A stretch of DNA of 24,499 bases from an uncultured Clostridia bacterium (GTDB lineage Bacteria; Bacillota; Clostridia; TANB77; CAG-508). The stretch lies in assembly GCA_934169535.1 (NCBI GenBank), contig CAKPOC010000009.1, positions 1-24,499 on the forward strand, written 5' to 3'. A program made the position numbers and the translations under genes. Shown piece by piece: positions 23,121-24,499 of this stretch (its first letter is position 1; each line of letters opens with the position of its first letter). Under the pieces are notes generated by a model that did no database searches, had not been told where the DNA came from, and saw nothing but the letters and a program-made list of their open reading frames with translations.

Positions 23121-23186
23121 AATACTTTCTCCTTATAAAAGAAGCGTTATTGAGAAATATAATTATATCACTCTCATTCGCGAGTC

Positions 23187-23215
23187 ATTATAACACATCA
23201 CATTATTTTTGACAA
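23187..23215 (-). promoter_or_regulatory. Near-consensus SigA promoter of the symporter gene
   Basis: Minus-strand TTGTCA (23210-23215), a spacer of 17 nt and perfect TATAAT (23187-23192). Transcription would start near 23180, giving a leader of about 60 nt. The start region contains a short GC-rich TCGCGA palindrome within CTCATTCGCGAG, which could be an operator half-site. Confidence 0.85.
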
Positions 23216-23251
23216 TATATATATATTAAAATTATTCAAATTGTGTGAAAA

Positions 23252-23320
23252 AATGCTTGATTGGGTGTGGATTTTTTTGCTATGCTTTCGTTTCAATTGA
23301 ACGAAAAAAATCAAGCCATT
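23252..23320 (-). terminator. Long imperfect hairpin, probable terminator of the FGE-fold gene
   Basis: Outer arms AATGCTTGATT (23252-23262) and AATCAAGCCATT (23309-23320) pair with one bulge. An inner TTTCGT/ACGAAA stem (23286-23291 and 23301-23306) lies around a TTCAATTGAA palindrome. On the minus strand the outer arm is followed by six U residues. It lies about 155 nt after the stop codon. Confidence 0.6.
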
Positions 23321-23409
23321 AGCCCAAACTCTTGAAAGAGTCGGGTTATGTCTTAATTTTCCATCATAGCGTATTCCATTCGCTATGCTTATTTTAGCAT
23401 AGCATTTTT
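23321..23409. repeat. Cluster of inverted repeats downstream of the FGE-fold gene
   Basis: Three hairpins: AGCCC-ACTCT with AGAGT-GGGTT (23321-23347); CATAGCG (23365-23371) with CGCTATG (23381-23387); and GCTATGCT (23382-23389) with AGCATAGC (23396-23403), which on the plus strand is followed by five T residues (23405-23409). The last two share the same GCTATG and so are mutually exclusive. A further GCTATGCT lies at 23279-23286. With the hairpin at 23252-23320 this fills the 354-nt gap between genes, apart from the symporter promoter. Confidence 0.7.
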
Positions 23410-23474
23410 GTTCATTCTTAATTCTTTTATAATCTTCTGATTCAAGTTTTTCTCCCTGAATCGTTCAGATTTCC

Positions 23475-24499
23475 CTAATAAAGTGAAAGACGGAAACCGA
23501 CGTAGTTCTCGCTGATGATTGTGCTGCCGCCGCTACGGCCAGAAGCAGGAAGATTAGAGTCTGTACCGTAGAAACTGTCTCCTCTAGCAGCACAAGAAAG
23601 GGTTCTGTCAGAGGCATACTCTAATGTCCACTCCCTGACATTTCCAGCTATATCATATATATTCATTAGTGAAAAACTGCTATCTGCTCCTGTTGTTAAT
23701 AATACCTTTACATTTGAAGTCTTCTGATATGGACATGGATTAAATGTCCTTCCATAATCAGTAGAATATTTAGCTACTGTGTTTGTTATATTCCATTGAT
23801 TATCATTATAATTTCCTATTGTTGTACTGTCTGAATTTAACTTTGATACTATTTTTGCATCTGTAGCTAATTTTTTTGTTTCAATAAACTTTAACATTAA
23901 ATCCCATTGCACTCCAAACATTAAACTTCCTGTATATGTTGTTTCTCCTTTTGTATATGTTACCTTCTCTGCAAGCTTCTTAGCTTCTGTTCTTGTTACA
24001 TAATTGTATGGTACTAGATTTGCTTTTGATTGTGGTGCTATTGTTGGTGCCGGTTTTTGAGATGTTCTTTTATTTTCTTCAGTTAATCCAGCCTCATATT
24101 TTGCAACCCAGAATCCTCCATTTTGGTATATACTTTTTAGCATTTTTTGCTTTTGAGCTGTATACTGTTCTGATGTAAACCAACCATCACTGCTATCAGA
24201 TGCATGCACATCTGAATAACTTGTTCCATTTCTATATGTGCTTGTATAAGTATGCAAATCATTCTCTATATGTTTATAATCATCTGTTGTAAATTCTGTT
24301 ATATTTAATCCTGCTGATGGATATACTGTAGTTGTTTTTGGTACTTCTACCCACACATATTGGTTACCATTTTCTGTTGCATCTTGTATTGTCAAACCAT
24401 TATCTAATGTTGTTCCTGCTACTACTGTAAATGTATCTCCTGGCATATATGGCTTTGTTGTTTCTGCTTCATCTCCTACTAGCTCATCTAGCCTTGCAT
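23475..24499 (-). CDS. FGE-sulfatase/C-type-lectin-fold protein, probable DGR target (5' end outside window)
   Basis: C-terminal 340 aa; the frame is open to the right edge (first full codons ARLDELVGDEAETTK), so an ATG at 24446 is internal. FGE-type blocks in order: GGFWVAKYEAGLTEENKR, NYVTRTEAKKLAEKV, GSLMFGVQWDLMLKFIE, SLMNIYDIAGNVREWTLEY, SCAARGDSFYG and ENYVGFRLSLY. These match the formylglycine-generating-enzyme (C-type-lectin-like) fold used by DGR variable proteins rather than a working FGE; the catalytic cysteine pair is not evident. Codons of the last region differ sharply from the AT-rich body: 11 of 14 codons in 23499-23540 end in C. In gut Clostridia such domains often follow a pilin-like N-terminus, which cannot be checked here. 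Regions rich in T, S and Y suggest an exported protein. Confidence 0.85.
   Translation of the reverse strand, partial: ARLDELVGDEAETTKPYMPGDTFTVVAGTTLDNGLTIQDATENGNQYVWVEVPKTTTVYPSAGLNITEFTTDDYKHIENDLHTYTSTYRNGTSYSDVHASDSSDGWFTSEQYTAQKQKMLKSIYQNGGFWVAKYEAGLTEENKRTSQKPAPTIAPQSKANLVPYNYVTRTEAKKLAEKVTYTKGETTYTGSLMFGVQWDLMLKFIETKKLATDAKIVSKLNSDSTTIGNYNDNQWNITNTVAKYSTDYGRTFNPCPYQKTSNVKVLLTTGADSSFSLMNIYDIAGNVREWTLEYASDRTLSCAARGDSFYGTDSNLPASGRSGGSTIISENYVGFRLSLY
23478..23600 (-). other. Putative DGR variable region
   Basis: Runs approximately from the SCAARGDSF codons to the stop codon. The composition is far more GC-rich than the rest of the gene and codons are mostly NNC (AGC, GGC, ATC, TAC, AAC), as expected when AAC codons of a template repeat are mutagenised at adenines. 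The end GGTTTCCGTCT before LSLY resembles the conserved 3' part (initiation-of-mutagenic-homing region) of such genes. The exact limits need the template repeat. Confidence 0.65.

Noticed and set aside
23475..24499. Functional formylglycine-generating enzyme or sulfatase activator
   Set aside because: No catalytic cysteine pair is evident, no sulfatase is nearby, and the hypervariable-looking tail fits a ligand-binding C-type-lectin fold better.
1..24499. DGR template repeat, reverse transcriptase, CRISPR array, insertion sequence or toxin-antitoxin pair
   Set aside because: None could be seen: no second copy of the variable region, no RT motif, no regular direct repeats, no transposase and no recognisable toxin pair.

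Overview
The window is about 24.5 kb of very AT-rich DNA from a spore-forming, Gram-positive Clostridia-type bacterium. The evidence is two sporulation or germination genes (spoIIM and gpr), a low-GC Firmicutes gene set (ylxM-ffh, tmcAL, yqeG, a CofD-like YvcK, a clostridial zinc-ribbon protein beside efp), strong AGGAGG-type ribosome binding sites and U-rich intrinsic terminators. Most genes read on the minus strand. There is no phage, insertion sequence or CRISPR array. Nearly all of it is housekeeping; the unusual part is the right-hand end.

Layout. 1-970: ylxM and the 5' two thirds or less of ffh (signal recognition particle), transcribed leftward out of the window. 1126-1716: an unknown gene with its own promoter. 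1868-5629: a five-gene minus-strand cluster of a degenerate HD-domain protein, a small acidic protein, an EndoQ-type PHP endonuclease, spoIIM and xerD, from a promoter at 5660-5688 to a terminator at 1827-1859. 5734-6969: tmcAL, divergent from rnhA (7146-7580) through overlapping promoters. 7662-8221: tmRNA (minus) and tRNA-Trp (plus). 8285-9558: a GtrA-family membrane protein and an M23 peptidase on the plus strand. 9339-14391: a tight minus-strand operon of a pilin-like small protein, a membrane protein, yqeG, a prepilin peptidase, an aminopeptidase P, efp and a zinc-ribbon protein. 14432-15293: an rluA-type pseudouridine synthase broken by a +1 frameshift. 15354-21708: murB, a yvcK-like gene, a glycogen debranching enzyme, holA and gpr in one operon. 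21867-23120: a dicarboxylate/amino-acid symporter with a near-consensus promoter.

23475-24499 is the C-terminal part of a formylglycine-generating-enzyme-fold (C-type-lectin-like) surface protein. Its last 35-40 codons switch abruptly to C-ending, GC-rich codons and end in a GFRLSLY tail, followed by about 160 bp of nested inverted repeats. This is the hallmark of the variable region of a diversity-generating retroelement (DGR) target. No reverse transcriptase or template repeat lies in the window, so the gene would be a remote target or the edge of a cassette to the right. This is the most interesting signal here, and the prepilin peptidase and pilin-like small protein may bear on how such proteins are displayed.

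Several annotated starts were revised from ribosome-binding-site positions (gtrA-like, gpr, murB). TTG starts are inferred for spoIIM, holA and murB.
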